Positions 44,742 to 55,406 of a stretch of 64,000 bases of DNA are shown here, one piece after another. Location: assembly GCF_024159085.1 (NCBI RefSeq), contig NZ_JAMZDE010000006.1:356479-420478 (forward strand), read 5' to 3'. The DNA comes from Idiomarina rhizosphaerae (GTDB lineage Bacteria > Pseudomonadota > Gammaproteobacteria > Enterobacterales > Alteromonadaceae). Each line of letters opens with the position of its first letter. The first letter of the stretch is position 1. A program made the position numbers and the translations under genes. The notes beneath the pieces were generated by a model. The model did no database searches and was not told the DNA's origin. It saw only the letters and a list, made by a program, of their open reading frames with translations.

Positions 44742-45234
44742 AGCCTTTATTGCGCTGGGTAGTAACCTGGGTACGCCGATAGACAATATTCTATCGGCTT
44801 TAAAGGCGCTGAATAATGACTCCCGCTGGCAGTTATTAGCTTATTCATCTCTTTACGGCAGCAAACCTATGGGGCCTCAAGACCAGCCCGACTACGTTAA
44901 TGCCGTTTGTTCCGTAAGCACTATCTTACCGGCGGCCGAGCTTTTGCAAGCCTTACACGATATAGAAGATGCTTTTGGTCGTAAACGAGTCAGGCATTGG
45001 GGCGAGCGCACGCTGGACCTGGATCTGCTGCTGTTTGATGAGCAACAACATCAATCGGACTCTCTCCGGGTTCCTCACCCGGGGTTATACGAACGCAGCT
45101 TTGTACTTTATCCTCTGGCCGAAATAGCCGCCGACAAACTTTTGCCTAATGGCAATACCGTAAAACAACAAACAGAGACTCTTACCGAAGAGGGTCTGGA
45201 CGTGCTAATCTGTCGGTCTGATATAACCATCTAA
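44728..45234 (+). CDS. folK: 2-amino-4-hydroxy-6-hydroxymethyldihydropteridine pyrophosphokinase
   Basis: Transfers pyrophosphate from ATP to the pterin in folate synthesis. FIALGSNLGTPIDNI is the N-terminal signature, and GERTLDLDLLLFD the metal-binding Asp motif; RVPHPGLYERSFVLYPLAEI follows. The frame extends to 44692, but the ATG at 44728 gives the normal start (168 aa) and overlaps the end of pcnB, as in E. coli. Confidence 0.94.
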   Translation: MTRHKAFIALGSNLGTPIDNILSALKALNNDSRWQLLAYSSLYGSKPMGPQDQPDYVNAVCSVSTILPAAELLQALHDIEDAFGRKRVRHWGERTLDLDLLLFDEQQHQSDSLRVPHPGLYERSFVLYPLAEIAADKLLPNGNTVKQQTETLTEEGLDVLICRSDITI

Positions 45235-45252
45235 AACTGCTGAAGGTGCGCT

Positions 45253-46053
45253 ATGGCAACAACCAAAACCAGCATTGCAACGTTACAAAAAATGAAACGG
45301 GAAGGGACCAAAATCAGCTCCCTCACCGCCTATGATTCAAGTTTTGCTAAGCTCATGACCGAGCAAGGCGTCGACTTTATTCTGGTGGGCGATTCACTGG
45401 GTAATGTTGTGCAGGGACGTGACTCAACTGTGCCGGTAACAGTCGATGATATGATTTACCACACTCAGTGTGTGCGTCGTGGTGCGAGCAATGCCTTTGT
45501 TATAGCAGACATGCCATTTATGACTTACAGCACGCCCGAGCAAGCCTATGATGTCGCCGCAGCTTTAATGCAGGCGGGTGCCAACATGGTCAAACTGGAA
45601 GGTGGTCACTGGCTGGTCGAAACCATTGAAGGCTTGAAAACCCGGGGCATTCCGGTATGCGCTCACCTTGGTTTACTGCCGCAGTCGGTTAATGTTCTTG
45701 GTGGTTATAAAGTACAGGGCAAAGAGCAACAACAAGCCGACGACACACTGAACCAGGCTTTGGCTCTCGAAGAGGCCGGCGCTCAATTGCTTGTTCTGGA
45801 ATGCGTGCCCGCTTCTCTGGGGAAACGTATTACCGAGCAGGTATCTATTCCCACTATTGGTATTGGCGCAGGCGCAGACACCGACGGACAAATTTTGGTT
45901 ATGCACGATATGCTCGGCATGAACAGTGACTACCTGCCCAAATTTGCCAAAGACTTTTTAGCTCAGGGCGGCTCGCTTGCTGATGCATTCCGTTTATATT
46001 CGGAACAGGTACGCTCAGGTGAGTTTCCAACAGCAGAGCATAGCTACAAATGA
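45253..46053 (+). CDS. panB: 3-methyl-2-oxobutanoate hydroxymethyltransferase
   Basis: Converts alpha-ketoisovalerate to ketopantoate with methylene-tetrahydrofolate, the first step of pantothenate synthesis. [38 protein letters not shown] and VKLEGG carry the magnesium and substrate residues; [18 protein letters not shown] is the C-terminal signature. 266 aa. GAAGGTG precedes the ATG. ATGA overlap with panC. Confidence 0.96.
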   Translation: MATTKTSIATLQKMKREGTKISSLTAYDSSFAKLMTEQGVDFILVGDSLGNVVQGRDSTVPVTVDDMIYHTQCVRRGASNAFVIADMPFMTYSTPEQAYDVAAALMQAGANMVKLEGGHWLVETIEGLKTRGIPVCAHLGLLPQSVNVLGGYKVQGKEQQQADDTLNQALALEEAGAQLLVLECVPASLGKRITEQVSIPTIGIGAGADTDGQILVMHDMLGMNSDYLPKFAKDFLAQGGSLADAFRLYSEQVRSGEFPTAEHSYK

Positions 46054-46895
46054 GAATTCTAAAATCACTTGCTGAACTTCGAAGATGGCGTCAACAGCAG
46101 TCTGAAGTCGCTTTAGTACCGACTATGGGTAACCTGCATGATGGTCACCTGCAGTTGGTAAAAACTGCGTTAGAACGATGCGATAACGTGGTTGTCAGTA
46201 TTTTTGTCAACCCGATGCAATTCGGTGCAAACGAAGATCTCGACAGTTACCCGCGCACGCTGGAAGCCGACTGCCAGGCGCTGGACGCTTTAGGTGTTTC
46301 TGCGGTATTCACCCCTCAGGTAAGTGATGTTTACCCGCGCGGTCTCGACAAACAGACTCGTATTGAAGTACCCGGCATCAGTGATATTCTTTGCGGAGCC
46401 AGTCGCCCGGGGCATTTCACCGGAGTCGCCACTATTGTCTGTAAGCTATTTAATATGGTGCAGCCACAACTGGCCGTATTTGGCGAAAAAGATTATCAAC
46501 AGCTTCAGGTTATTCGCCTAATGGTACAAGACTTAAGCCTGCCTGTAGAAGTTCTGGGAACAGCCACACAGCGTGAAACCAGCGGCCTTGCCATGAGCTC
46601 CCGTAACGGTTACTTATCCACAGAACAAAAGCAGCAAGCGGCGGCGCTTTATAAAACCCTGGAAGAAACCAAAGCGAAATTGAGCGTAAATACTGACTTT
46701 GGTGAGCTGGAAGCTGCAGCAAAGGAAAAGCTGACCCAGGCGGGGTTTGTGCCTGATTATTTCAGTATTCGTAACGCCGAAGACTTACAAAAAGCGACGC
46801 CTGAAGACCCTGAGTGGGTCATCCTGGCGGCCGCTTTTATGGGGAAAACACGCTTAATTGATAACTTACGAGTTACCAACGCAGCGGCTAAATAA
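46050..46895 (+). CDS. panC: pantothenate synthetase
   Basis: ATP-dependent condensation of pantoate with beta-alanine. [15 protein letters not shown] includes the HIGH-like motif, [19 protein letters not shown] the pantoate site, and [11 protein letters not shown] the KMSKS-like signature. 281 aa. It overlaps panB by 4 bp and its 3' end overlaps that of panP by 8 bp on the opposite strand. panD is absent here; the convergent PanP likely supplies beta-alanine. Confidence 0.96.
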   Translation: MRILKSLAELRRWRQQQSEVALVPTMGNLHDGHLQLVKTALERCDNVVVSIFVNPMQFGANEDLDSYPRTLEADCQALDALGVSAVFTPQVSDVYPRGLDKQTRIEVPGISDILCGASRPGHFTGVATIVCKLFNMVQPQLAVFGEKDYQQLQVIRLMVQDLSLPVEVLGTATQRETSGLAMSSRNGYLSTEQKQQAAALYKTLEETKAKLSVNTDFGELEAAAKEKLTQAGFVPDYFSIRNAEDLQKATPEDPEWVILAAAFMGKTRLIDNLRVTNAAAK

Positions 46896-48537
46896 GCATA
46901 CCCAGTTCGCGCATTTCAGTGTGCAGAGCGCCACGCAAACTGGTCGCTCTTGCCGCTATTTGACGCTGCTCACTCAGAACTTCCTGCAGCATCTCGTCAG
47001 TTGTTAATGGGTTTGCCAGAACCACACGGAAAACCACCGTTGGTTCATGATGATATTGAGCCGGTGTTAACTTAGTCCGCGACACAAACGACTGCCCGCT
47101 TTCCCGTTGACGCTTCTGAATATATCGCGTCAGTGCGTTTAAGTGCGGCGTAAGGCGCGCCAGCTGCTCAGGTGTTGCTTTATCCAGAACCGCTTTCACT
47201 TTCTTCGGCACAAACCGATAGGTTAAAAGGCAAAGCTCCGGCTCAGTAATGACTTCAAAGTCATCCTGCTCGCTGATCAGCTTAGAGAAATAACGTGCTT
47301 TATCAATACTGTTATTAATCAGCAGCTCGTAACCCCGGCGCCCGATAACATGCATGGCCGAAAACACCATCATTGCCATGCCCGCGCGTGAACCTTCCAT
47401 GGTATGCGAACCTAAATCTTTTGAGCCCTGACGAATAATATACTCTGCATGGTATTCTATCGACTTAACCAATGACGGGCTTTTAAATAACACCAGACCC
47501 GCGCCCATAGGAACGTACATTTGCTTATGCGCGTCAATGGTGACACTGTCGGCTCGTTCAATACCAGCCAGTAGCGGACGGTGCTGTTCAGACAACAAAG
47601 TCGCACCACCCCAGGCCGCGTCCACGTGAAAGTGAGCATCCACTTCTTCTGCAACAGTTGCCATTTCGTCAAGCGGATCAATATGGCCTGTCTCCGTTGT
47701 GCCCGCGACACCGACAAGCGCCAGCACTTTACCGCCTTCTTTCGCAATTCGCGCACAGGTGTTACGCAGCTCATCAATGCGAATACGGTTATCACTGTCG
47801 GTGGGCACTGACACTAAGTTTCGGCGGCCAATGCCGAGTACATCCGCGGCTTTGCTTAATGAATAGTGCCCACGCTCAGACACTACTACGGTTAACTTCG
47901 AGTAGCCATAATGCTGAAGGCCAGCAGCCAGTCCATCGGCTGAAATGCCCGCGAAATCACCATCGGCCTGTAACAAACGGTTGCGCGCTACCCATAAAGC
48001 CGTCATGTTGGCTATGGTTCCACCCGAGCAGAAAGCACCCAGAGAATGCTGAGCGCTGTGCATCCAGCGGTTATAAAACGGCGCGTCCTGCTGATACACC
48101 AGGTGGTGCATCATGCCAATAACGTTACGCTCCAGCGGCGTAAAGGCTTTAGAGGTTTCAATTTTGACCAGATTCTGATTCAGCCCTACCATCAGCTTAG
48201 CTAAAGGCAGCAGGAAATACGGTAAGGCTGATGTCATATGACCTATAAAACGCGGCGACGCCGTATGCACCGAATGAGCGACCAGCTTATCCAGCAGAAA
48301 CTCTGTATGGTCGGAAACAAAAGCAGGCTCTTCCGGTATCTGTGACTTATCAAAATCACGCTCAATTTCCTGCAGCGGCTTTTCGCGGGCAACAATATGT
48401 TCACCCAAAAAACCCATCAGGTTTTCTGAAAGGTGCTTTTCGATTTTACCCAGCGTTGAGTCCGGAGCCTCAGGTATCGTAAAAATGCGATACAAAGACT
48501 CCTGGTTCACTTCCGCTATTTCTGTTTTAGAGCTCAA
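46888..48537 (-). CDS. panP: PLP-dependent aspartate 1-decarboxylase PanP (group II decarboxylase)
   Basis: A group II PLP decarboxylase of 549 aa. HVDAAWGG (304-311) holds the cofactor Asp and [15 protein letters not shown] the PLP lysine K338. Annotation by sequence alone could be glutamate decarboxylase, but its position against panBC and the lack of panD match PanP, which decarboxylates aspartate to beta-alanine in Vibrio and relatives. The start is TTG, immediately after the TGA of the upstream methyltransferase gene and preceded by AAGGAG. Cytoplasmic. Confidence 0.85.
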   Translation of the reverse strand: MSSKTEIAEVNQESLYRIFTIPEAPDSTLGKIEKHLSENLMGFLGEHIVAREKPLQEIERDFDKSQIPEEPAFVSDHTEFLLDKLVAHSVHTASPRFIGHMTSALPYFLLPLAKLMVGLNQNLVKIETSKAFTPLERNVIGMMHHLVYQQDAPFYNRWMHSAQHSLGAFCSGGTIANMTALWVARNRLLQADGDFAGISADGLAAGLQHYGYSKLTVVVSERGHYSLSKAADVLGIGRRNLVSVPTDSDNRIRIDELRNTCARIAKEGGKVLALVGVAGTTETGHIDPLDEMATVAEEVDAHFHVDAAWGGATLLSEQHRPLLAGIERADSVTIDAHKQMYVPMGAGLVLFKSPSLVKSIEYHAEYIIRQGSKDLGSHTMEGSRAGMAMMVFSAMHVIGRRGYELLINNSIDKARYFSKLISEQDDFEVITEPELCLLTYRFVPKKVKAVLDKATPEQLARLTPHLNALTRYIQKRQRESGQSFVSRTKLTPAQYHHEPTVVFRVVLANPLTTDEMLQEVLSEQRQIAARATSLRGALHTEMRELGMLI

Positions 48538-49212
48538 TCAAGACTCCTTAGATAAATTCGCGTGCAGTTGCCATAACGCCTGTCCGCTGTTCTTATATTT
48601 GCGCTCAAAAGGCGTTATTGGCTCAGCGTCATCGGACAACAGTGAGATATCGGCATAATGCCCGCTCACCTTAAGTGCCTGAGCCACTTCTAACAAGTAT
48701 AGGCTCCAGTTAGAACGCATATGCAACTCACCACTAAGCGCAACCACATCTTTCCAGACCGGACTACCGTGCCAGCGGCGTGCTAAATGAGCCGATTTAG
48801 GCCAGGGGTTAGGGTAAAAAATACAATGCTGCCGGGGCTGCCATCCGGCTCTGTTCGCCAACCGCCAGAAATCATTCAGGTCGGCTCTTACCACCCAGTA
48901 ACGCTGGCCATTCTCGCTGGTCTGATAGTGGCTGTGACGGTCAACCCGATGCGCCGATTTATCAACGCCGATAACCATAGCATCGGAATGAATTTCTGCC
49001 AGTTTTGCAGTACTTTCGCCCACGCCGCAGCACGAATCCAGAATAATCGGCCCGCCCCAGTTTTCAACCTGCGCGTTGATTTCGTCAAACGCCTGCTGGT
49101 TGTGCTCCTGAATAGGTTTCAGAAACTCACTTTCTAAATGGCGACGAACCGCTGCTTCAGTATCTTCATGCGGTCCATTCTGGTTGGTCGTAACCGGTCT
49201 TGCCTGCTGCAT
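48538..49212 (-). CDS. TrmB-like tRNA (guanine-N7) methyltransferase family protein
   Basis: A Rossmann SAM methyltransferase: LDSCCGVGESTAKLAEIH is the SAM-binding loop, IGVDKSAHRVDRH the ribose-binding acidic turn, and IFYPNPWPKSAHLARRW the motif matching TrmB's PDPWxKxxHxKRR. TrmB makes m7G46 in tRNA. The Cys-rich loop and the changed motif suggest a divergent paralogue rather than the main TrmB; the substrate is uncertain. It shares an operon with yadGH and panP (adjacent and overlapping starts and stops). Confidence 0.7.
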   Translation of the reverse strand: MQQARPVTTNQNGPHEDTEAAVRRHLESEFLKPIQEHNQQAFDEINAQVENWGGPIILDSCCGVGESTAKLAEIHSDAMVIGVDKSAHRVDRHSHYQTSENGQRYWVVRADLNDFWRLANRAGWQPRQHCIFYPNPWPKSAHLARRWHGSPVWKDVVALSGELHMRSNWSLYLLEVAQALKVSGHYADISLLSDDAEPITPFERKYKNSGQALWQLHANLSKES

Positions 49213-49991
49213 CAGGAACGGATTCCTATACCTTTATCGAGGATATAATAAGCCGCCGCAAAGAACAGCACATTGAAACCGACCAGCACCGCAATTGCGA
49301 CACCAATACCAACATCCGACTGGCCTAAGAAACCATAACGGAAGCCATTAACCATATACAACACAGGGTTTGCCATAGATACTTTCTGCCAGAATTCCGG
49401 CAACAAACTAACCGAGTAAAACACACCACCTAAGTAGGTTAGCGGCGTCAGTACGAATGTCGGCACGATAGAAATATCGTCAAAGGTTTTGCCGTAAACG
49501 GCATTAATTAACCCGCCCAGACAGAATAAGGTGGAGGTTAAAATGACGGTTAATATGACATAACCAATATGAGCAATTTGGATGTCTTCTACAAAGAAGA
49601 AAGACACACAAGTGACAATAACCGCGACAATCAAGGCTCTGGCCATACCGCCGCCAACATAACCTGCAATAATGACCGCTGTAGGAACAGGGGACACCAG
49701 CATCTCTTCAATATTGCGCTGAAACTTAGCACTAAAGAAAGACGACGCCACATTGGAATACGAGTTGGTAATCACCGACATCATAATAAGGCCGGGAACA
49801 ATGAACTCCATATAGCCGACGCCACTCATTTCACCAATCCGTTCGCCCACAATGCTACCGAAAATGACAAAGTAAAGCGTCATGGTGATTGCCGGCGGCA
49901 CCAGAGTTTGTATCCAAATACGAAGAAAGCGAGTGCATTCTTTTATCCAGATGGTTTTTAACGCAATAAAATTCGCTGCGGAATGGCTCAT
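49212..49991 (-). CDS. yadH: ABC-2 type transporter permease (YadH type)
   Basis: Six hydrophobic segments in the ABC-2 layout. FGSIVGERIGEMSGVGYMEF, FIVPGLIMMSVITNSYSN and FQRNIEEMLVSPVP are characteristic of the YadH group. 259 aa. Pairs with the ATPase YadG, whose stop overlaps its ATG by 4 bp. The substrate is unknown; in E. coli yadGH also lies near panBCD. Inner membrane. Confidence 0.9.
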   Translation of the reverse strand: MSHSAANFIALKTIWIKECTRFLRIWIQTLVPPAITMTLYFVIFGSIVGERIGEMSGVGYMEFIVPGLIMMSVITNSYSNVASSFFSAKFQRNIEEMLVSPVPTAVIIAGYVGGGMARALIVAVIVTCVSFFFVEDIQIAHIGYVILTVILTSTLFCLGGLINAVYGKTFDDISIVPTFVLTPLTYLGGVFYSVSLLPEFWQKVSMANPVLYMVNGFRYGFLGQSDVGIGVAIAVLVGFNVLFFAAAYYILDKGIGIRS

Positions 49992-50917
49992 TTGGCTTCC
50001 TCCTGCTGACGCCCCTGCTCGACCATAGACACAAACAATTCCTCTAAACGGTTGGCTTTATTGCGCATTGACAGTACTTTTACCTTTTGGGCAGAAAGCT
50101 GCTCGAACACGGCGTTCAGCCCGGCATTTTTATCAACTTCCACTTCCAGTGTCTGCTCATCTGTCCAACGGTGATTAAAGTTCTCTATTTCTGCACCGTT
50201 ATGGCCCGGCTCTAAATCTAAGACAAAGGTTTCCCTGCTTAGCTGCGCCAGCAAGCGCTTCATTGACGTGTTTTCAATAATGCGGCCACTATCAATAATA
50301 CCGATGTTACGGCACAGCGTTTCAGCCTCTTCCAGATAGTGGGTGGTCAGAATAATAGTAATACCCTGCTGGTTAATCTTGGTCAGGTAGTCCCACATGG
50401 AGCGGCGCAGTTCGATATCCACGCCTGCCGTTGGCTCATCCAGAATCAGTAATTTAGGTTCGTGCAATAATGCGCGGGCTATCATCAGCCGGCGCTTCAT
50501 TCCACCAGACAAAGAGCGCGCCGGTTCATTGCGCTTATCCCATAACCCCAACTGTTTCAGGTATTTTTCAGAACGTTCCTTAGCCAGCGAGCGAGGAACA
50601 CCATAGTAACCCGCCTGATTCACGACAATTTGCTGAACCGTTTCAAACTGGTTGAAGTTAAATTCCTGCGGCACCAAACCAATCTGGCGTTTTAAATCGG
50701 TGAGCTGCGTGTCTAAGTCGTAACCAAAAACCTTCACCTGACCCGAGGTTTTATTTACCAGCGATGAAATAATTCCGATGGTGGTCGACTTCCCGGCTCC
50801 ATTAGGACCAAGAAGTGCATAGAAATCACCTTCGTCAACCTCTAAATCAATACCTTTTAAGGCTTCAAAACCACCACGATATGTTTTGCGTAAGCCTGTA
50901 ATTTCTAATGCTTTCAT
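49988..50917 (-). CDS. yadG: ABC transporter ATP-binding protein (YadG type)
   Basis: Walker A GPNGAGKSTTIG, signature LSGGMKRRLMIA, Walker B LLILDEPTAGVD and switch His ILTTHY are all intact. The frame is open to 50950, but the ATG at 50917 (MKALEITGLRKTYRG) has AGAGG just upstream and gives 309 aa, like E. coli YadG. The C-terminal region after about 220 is the ABC-2 exporter type. Lies 8 bp after ubiX. Confidence 0.92.
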   Translation of the reverse strand: MKALEITGLRKTYRGGFEALKGIDLEVDEGDFYALLGPNGAGKSTTIGIISSLVNKTSGQVKVFGYDLDTQLTDLKRQIGLVPQEFNFNQFETVQQIVVNQAGYYGVPRSLAKERSEKYLKQLGLWDKRNEPARSLSGGMKRRLMIARALLHEPKLLILDEPTAGVDIELRRSMWDYLTKINQQGITIILTTHYLEEAETLCRNIGIIDSGRIIENTSMKRLLAQLSRETFVLDLEPGHNGAEIENFNHRWTDEQTLEVEVDKNAGLNAVFEQLSAQKVKVLSMRNKANRLEELFVSMVEQGRQQEEAK

Positions 50918-50925
50918 AGACCTCT

Positions 50926-51546
50926 TTATGACTCCTTTCCATAGCCCCAACGGCTGACTAAACGCTGCTCAAGGCCAAGATGATCCAAGATTCTGGCCAC
51001 CATAAAATCGATTAAATCATCAATACTTTCTGGTTGATGATAGAAGCCCGGCGCTGCCGGCATTATCGTTACGCCCTGCTGACTGAGTTGCAGCATGTTC
51101 TGTAAGTGGATTGTCGAAAGCGGAGACTCTCTCGGAACTAAAATTAATTGTCCGCGCTCCTTCAGTACGACATCGGCGGCACGCTCGATCAACGTATTAC
51201 TACTGCCATGCGCAATTGACGACAAGGTACTGGTTGAGCAGGGACAAACCACCATTTTTGCGGGCGCCGCTGAACCTGAAGCCACCGGCGAAAACCATTC
51301 TTCTTTGCCGTAAACTTTGAGTTGTTCAGCATCAACAGAAAAGTGTTCACACAGCATTGCCGCAGCTTTGTCAGGAGCAGCCGGAATTTGCATACCCTGC
51401 TCCGTTGCCATAACGACCCGGGCAGCACTGGAAATGAGCAGCAGCACCTGTTGATCCTGATCAAGCAAACATTGTAACAAACGCAGCGCATAAGGGGCAC
51501 CCGAGGCACCCGTTATTGCAACAGTGATTCTATTGTCTGTTCTCAT
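50926..51546 (-). CDS. ubiX: flavin prenyltransferase UbiX
   Basis: Makes prenylated FMN, the cofactor of the UbiD decarboxylase in ubiquinone synthesis. [20 protein letters not shown] is the N-terminal FMN-binding signature and [18 protein letters not shown] the conserved prenyl-phosphate site; [13 protein letters not shown] completes the family pattern. 206 aa. Its ATG overlaps the mpl stop (TAATG). Confidence 0.94.
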   Translation of the reverse strand: MRTDNRITVAITGASGAPYALRLLQCLLDQDQQVLLLISSAARVVMATEQGMQIPAAPDKAAAMLCEHFSVDAEQLKVYGKEEWFSPVASGSAAPAKMVVCPCSTSTLSSIAHGSSNTLIERAADVVLKERGQLILVPRESPLSTIHLQNMLQLSQQGVTIMPAAPGFYHQPESIDDLIDFMVARILDHLGLEQRLVSRWGYGKES

Positions 51547-52907
51547 TACTCAGTTCCTGTCTCATCAAGTTGTTGCAAGGCTTTAAGAAAGCGCTGGTGC
51601 AAACCATCGAAGCTGCCATTACTCATAATAAGTACGGCGTCTCCGGTTCTGACTTCGGCTAGCAACCCTGCCAGTAAGTCGTCGGTCGACTTAAACACAT
51701 GCGCCTTGGGCATTTTTTCGGTCAATTGCCATTGTAGCCCTTCGGGCTGCAACACGAATACATCGTCTGCGTCTTCTAATGACTGAACCAAAGTATCGCT
51801 GTGAACGCCCATTTTCATGGTATTAGAGCGCGGTTCAAGTACCGCAATAATACGACTGTCAGGCTGATGCTGCCGCAAACCGGATACGGTTGTCTTAATC
51901 GCGCTGGGGTGGTGAGCAAAATCATCAAAGACTTTTACGCCGCGGTGCTCACCTAATAACTCCATACGTCGCTTGGGACTTTTAAAACGGACTAGCGCCT
52001 GCGCACTCTGCTCAGCTTTTATGCCAACATGGGCGGCGGCGATAATGGCCATCATGGCATTATTAACGTTATGAGTACCCAATACGTTCCAACTAACCTG
52101 CGCAATGCATTTGCCCTGGTAATGCACTTCGAACTCCGTACCGTCAGCTTTAAGCAATTTAGCCTGCCATTCACCCTGTTCACCCATACGTACCACCGGA
52201 CTCCAGCAGCCTTGCTTCAACACCTCTTCCAGTGCTTTATCACCACCGGGTAGAATCACCTGACCGGTGTCGGGAACAACCCGTAGCAAATGCGCAAACT
52301 GTCGTTGAATAGCCGCTAAATCAGGGAAAATGTCTGCATGATCAAATTCCAGATTATTCAGAATTAACGTATCCGGTGCGTAATGAACAAACTTGGACCG
52401 TTTATCAAAAAACGCCGTATCGTACTCATCGGCTTCAATCACAAAAAAGTTCGAATCAGTTAAACGTGCACTGACCGGAAAGTTCCCCGGTACACCACCA
52501 ATCATAAAGCCGGGATCAAAGCCGTTATCTTCTAAAATCCAGGCCAGCATACTCGCGGTAGTGGTCTTGCCGTGAGTTCCGGCAACCGCCAATACCCAGT
52601 GCTGCGTTAATACGTTGTCGTGCAGCCATTGCGCGCCAGACACATAGGGAATGCGCTCCCGTAAAACCGCCTCTATTTCATCGTTACCACGGCTTAACGC
52701 GTTGCCGATAATCACTATGTCGGGGCGCGGCTTTAAATTGGTATGCGAGTAGCCCTGCATTAATTCAATACCGAGATTTTCCAATTGCGTGCTCATGGGC
52801 GGATAGACCTTAGCATCAGACCCGGTTACCCGATGGCCAAGTTGCTGTGCAATGGCGGCCACGCCTCCCATAAAAGTTCCGCAAATCCCAACAATATGAA
52901 TGTGCAT
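51546..52907 (-). CDS. mpl: UDP-MurNAc:L-Ala-gamma-D-Glu-meso-DAP ligase Mpl
   Basis: Reattaches recycled murein tripeptide to UDP-MurNAc. A Mur-ligase fold with [17 protein letters not shown] at the N-terminus (Mpl-specific 'GICGTFMGG'), ATP loop [31 protein letters not shown] and the C-terminal [16 protein letters not shown]. 453 aa. Divergent from fbp across 150 bp, as in E. coli, where mpl and fbp are neighbours. One of four wall-recycling genes in the window. Confidence 0.96.
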   Translation of the reverse strand: MHIHIVGICGTFMGGVAAIAQQLGHRVTGSDAKVYPPMSTQLENLGIELMQGYSHTNLKPRPDIVIIGNALSRGNDEIEAVLRERIPYVSGAQWLHDNVLTQHWVLAVAGTHGKTTTASMLAWILEDNGFDPGFMIGGVPGNFPVSARLTDSNFFVIEADEYDTAFFDKRSKFVHYAPDTLILNNLEFDHADIFPDLAAIQRQFAHLLRVVPDTGQVILPGGDKALEEVLKQGCWSPVVRMGEQGEWQAKLLKADGTEFEVHYQGKCIAQVSWNVLGTHNVNNAMMAIIAAAHVGIKAEQSAQALVRFKSPKRRMELLGEHRGVKVFDDFAHHPSAIKTTVSGLRQHQPDSRIIAVLEPRSNTMKMGVHSDTLVQSLEDADDVFVLQPEGLQWQLTEKMPKAHVFKSTDDLLAGLLAEVRTGDAVLIMSNGSFDGLHQRFLKALQQLDETGTE

Positions 52908-53057
52908 GTGCTCTCTAAATCCGTTCGTTTTAAAAATACCGAAAGTGTACCACCGTACTCACTGACAAGCAGGATTTTTACCAAAAAATAAGGTATCATT
53001 TGCGCTCTCTGAACAAACATTTGTTAGCACCCAATAACCAGAGCTGCAGGAACTTTC

Positions 53058-54041
53058 ATGAAACGTTTATTACCAACACTGAGAGCGGATCAAACCAGCG
53101 AATCGCTTATCTCTGTTATTAACACCATTCAAATTGCAGCCAAGGAAATTTCTTTCCGTCTGCACCAGGGCGCATTAGCCGGTGTATTAGGCTCAACTCT
53201 GGACGAAAACATTCAGGGCGAAACGCAAAAGAAGCTCGATGTTGTCGCCAATCAGCTGTTAAAAACTCTGTTGCTTGAGTCACCTAACGTCCATGCTGTT
53301 GCCTCTGAAGAAGAAGATTCCATTGTCGAGAGCCCAAATTCAGGGCATTACCTGGTGGCATTTGACCCACTCGACGGCAGCTCTAACATCGACATAAACG
53401 GTGGTGTGGGTACTATTTTCTCTATTCTGCGTAAGCCTGAGGGCGAAGAGACCAGCGAAAACATGTTCTTGCAACCGGGTAAAGCTCAGGTTGCTGCCGG
53501 TTATGTCTTGTATGGTCCGGCAACGATGCTGGTTATGACGACCGGTAAAGCGGTGCGAATTTACACGCTGGATCAGACCGTTGGTGAATTCTTGTTGACC
53601 CACGAGAAAGCGGAAATCCCGAAAGACACCAAAGAGTTTGCCATTAATATGTCAAACCGTCGTCACTGGGCTGACCCTATCCGCGCTTACATTAACGACT
53701 TGCTGGAAGGCGAAGAAGGCCCGCGCGGCAAGAACTTTAATATGCGCTGGAATGCAGCGATGGTCTCTGATGTGCACCGTGTTATTTCGCGTGGCGGTTT
53801 ATTTACCTACCCCTGGGATGCCCGTAAGCCGGAAAAACCCTTTAAGCTGCGCCTTTTATACGAAGCCGCGCCTATGGCTATGTTGGTGGAAAAAGCCGGC
53901 GGGAAAGCCACCGACGGTTACAGCCGTTTAATGGAAATTGTACCAGAGCATATTCACCAACGCGTCTCGGTGGTTATGGGGTCTGCCAATGAGGTAGATG
54001 TGTGCATGGATTACCATAAGCAACATCCAAAACCCTATTAG
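53058..54041 (+). CDS. fbp: class I fructose-1,6-bisphosphatase
   Basis: Gluconeogenic phosphatase. AFDPLDGSSNIDINGGVGTI is the metal-binding signature, SEEEDSIVES the upstream Glu cluster, and GGLFTYPWDARKPEKPFKLR the substrate site. 327 aa. CAGGAA precedes the ATG. The upstream gap is shared with mpl and includes TATCAT as a possible -10 without a clear -35. Confidence 0.95.
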   Translation: MKRLLPTLRADQTSESLISVINTIQIAAKEISFRLHQGALAGVLGSTLDENIQGETQKKLDVVANQLLKTLLLESPNVHAVASEEEDSIVESPNSGHYLVAFDPLDGSSNIDINGGVGTIFSILRKPEGEETSENMFLQPGKAQVAAGYVLYGPATMLVMTTGKAVRIYTLDQTVGEFLLTHEKAEIPKDTKEFAINMSNRRHWADPIRAYINDLLEGEEGPRGKNFNMRWNAAMVSDVHRVISRGGLFTYPWDARKPEKPFKLRLLYEAAPMAMLVEKAGGKATDGYSRLMEIVPEHIHQRVSVVMGSANEVDVCMDYHKQHPKPY

Positions 54042-54065
54042 ACTGATGTCGATATTGCGCGCCTA

Positions 54066-54093
54066 TTGCGTGAGTGGCCCGAGCCGCTATAAT
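54066..54093 (+). promoter_or_regulatory. sigma-70 promoter of ppa
   Basis: TTGCGT (54066-54071), a 16-bp spacer and a perfect TATAAT (54088-54093), 60 bp ahead of the ppa ATG. Confidence 0.65.
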
Positions 54094-54152
54094 CGCGCAG
54101 TACCTTTTATTATTTCATTACTACTTATTTTATTACTACAGCAGGAAGTACT

Positions 54153-54683
54153 ATGAGCTTAGGAAACGTAACGGCTGGCGCGAACATGCCAGAAGAAGTT
54201 AACGTCATTATCGAGATTCCGGCAAACGCCGATCCGATTAAATACGAAGTTGATAAAGACACCGGTACATTATGGGTTGACCGTTTTATGGCGACCGCTA
54301 TGTTTTATCCGGCGAACTACGGTTTTGTTAACCAGACCCTGTCTCTGGATGGTGACCCGGTAGACGTACTCGTCCCGACTCCGTACCCGCTGCAAGCTGG
54401 CTCTGTTATTAAATGCCGCCCGGTTGGCGTGTTAAAAATGACTGACGAGTCAGGCGAAGATGCGAAAGTTATCGCGGTTCCGGTTAGCAAGCTGACCAAA
54501 GAATACGATCACATCAATGACGTTGATGACCTGCCTGAGTTGTTAAAAGCACAAATCACTCACTTCTTCGAGCGTTACAAAGAGCTGGAAAAAGGTAAGT
54601 GGGTTAAAGTTGACGGTTGGGGTGATGCCGCTGCAGCAAAAGAAGAAATTGTGTCTTCTTTTGAACGTGCGAAAAAATCGTAA
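54153..54683 (+). CDS. ppa: inorganic pyrophosphatase (family I)
   Basis: Hydrolyses pyrophosphate to drive biosynthesis. [19 protein letters not shown] holds the three catalytic Asp of the soluble family I enzymes, followed by the [13 protein letters not shown] segment. 176 aa, typical of gammaproteobacteria. GCAGGAAG precedes the ATG. The next gene starts a few bases after the stop, so ppa may be co-transcribed with the ABC cassette. Confidence 0.96.
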   Translation: MSLGNVTAGANMPEEVNVIIEIPANADPIKYEVDKDTGTLWVDRFMATAMFYPANYGFVNQTLSLDGDPVDVLVPTPYPLQAGSVIKCRPVGVLKMTDESGEDAKVIAVPVSKLTKEYDHINDVDDLPELLKAQITHFFERYKELEKGKWVKVDGWGDAAAAKEEIVSSFERAKKS

Positions 54684-54710
54684 TTTAAAGTGGTCAGCAG
54701 CACCAACGTA

Positions 54711-55406
54711 ATGAATGCCGTCAATATAGAAAAACTGAGTTTTTCCTGGGCGGGACAAAAACCAACTCTGGATATTCCTGCCTGGCAGGTAAAACAGGGT
54801 GAAGCGGTGCTGCTGCGCGGCCCCAGCGGTAGTGGTAAATCAACGTTACTATCGCTGCTGGCCGGCATTAATACACCGGAACAGGGTCGGTTAGACCTGT
54901 TTGATACTGCATTTTCCAGTTTGTCCGGCAGACAACGAGACCGTTATCGCGCCGACAATATTGGCTATATATTTCAGCAATTTAATTTGCTGCCCTATTT
55001 ATCCGCCTTAGAAAACGCCTTACTCGCCTGTCAGTTCTCGAAAAAGCGCAGACAACGTTTGGCAGAGCAGGGAACATCGGCAGAAGCGACTGCGTTGGAA
55101 ATGCTAAAGCGCTTAGGTTTATCCTCAGAACAAATTCAGCAACAGGCTCATACCCTAAGCGTTGGTCAACAACAACGCGTTGCAGCTGCCAGAGCCTTAC
55201 TGGGAGCACCGAAACTGCTGATAGCGGATGAACCAACCTCGGCGCTGGATGCTGAGCACCGGGATACCTTTATTCAACTATTACTCGAGCTGAGTAGCCA
55301 AAATAACACCACGGTTATTTTTGTGACTCATGACGCCGCTTTGTCTTCCTATTTTGATAAACACGTCGAGCTTAACGAACTTAATCAGGCGGGGGCTAAA
55401 CCATGA
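54711..55406 (+). CDS. ABC transporter ATP-binding protein, LolD/MacB type
   Basis: Walker A GPSGSGKSTLLSLLAG, Q-loop FQQFNLLPYLSALEN, signature LSVGQQQRVAAARAL and Walker B LLIADEPTSALD are intact. The group is that of ATPases paired with FtsX-like permeases. An in-frame GTG at 54690 is an alternative start; neither has a clear ribosome site, and the ATG is chosen by codon type. It overlaps the permease by 4 bp. Energises the neighbouring permease rather than classic import. Confidence 0.88.
   Translation: MNAVNIEKLSFSWAGQKPTLDIPAWQVKQGEAVLLRGPSGSGKSTLLSLLAGINTPEQGRLDLFDTAFSSLSGRQRDRYRADNIGYIFQQFNLLPYLSALENALLACQFSKKRRQRLAEQGTSAEATALEMLKRLGLSSEQIQQQAHTLSVGQQQRVAAARALLGAPKLLIADEPTSALDAEHRDTFIQLLLELSSQNNTTVIFVTHDAALSSYFDKHVELNELNQAGAKP

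Noticed and set aside
47658..48122. 154-aa plus-strand frame
   Set aside because: Antisense to the PLP-lysine and cofactor region of panP; Pro/His/Arg-rich composition typical of antisense shadows.
49569..49961. 130-aa plus-strand frame rich in His and Asn
   Set aside because: Antisense to yadH; the polar composition mirrors membrane-helix codons.
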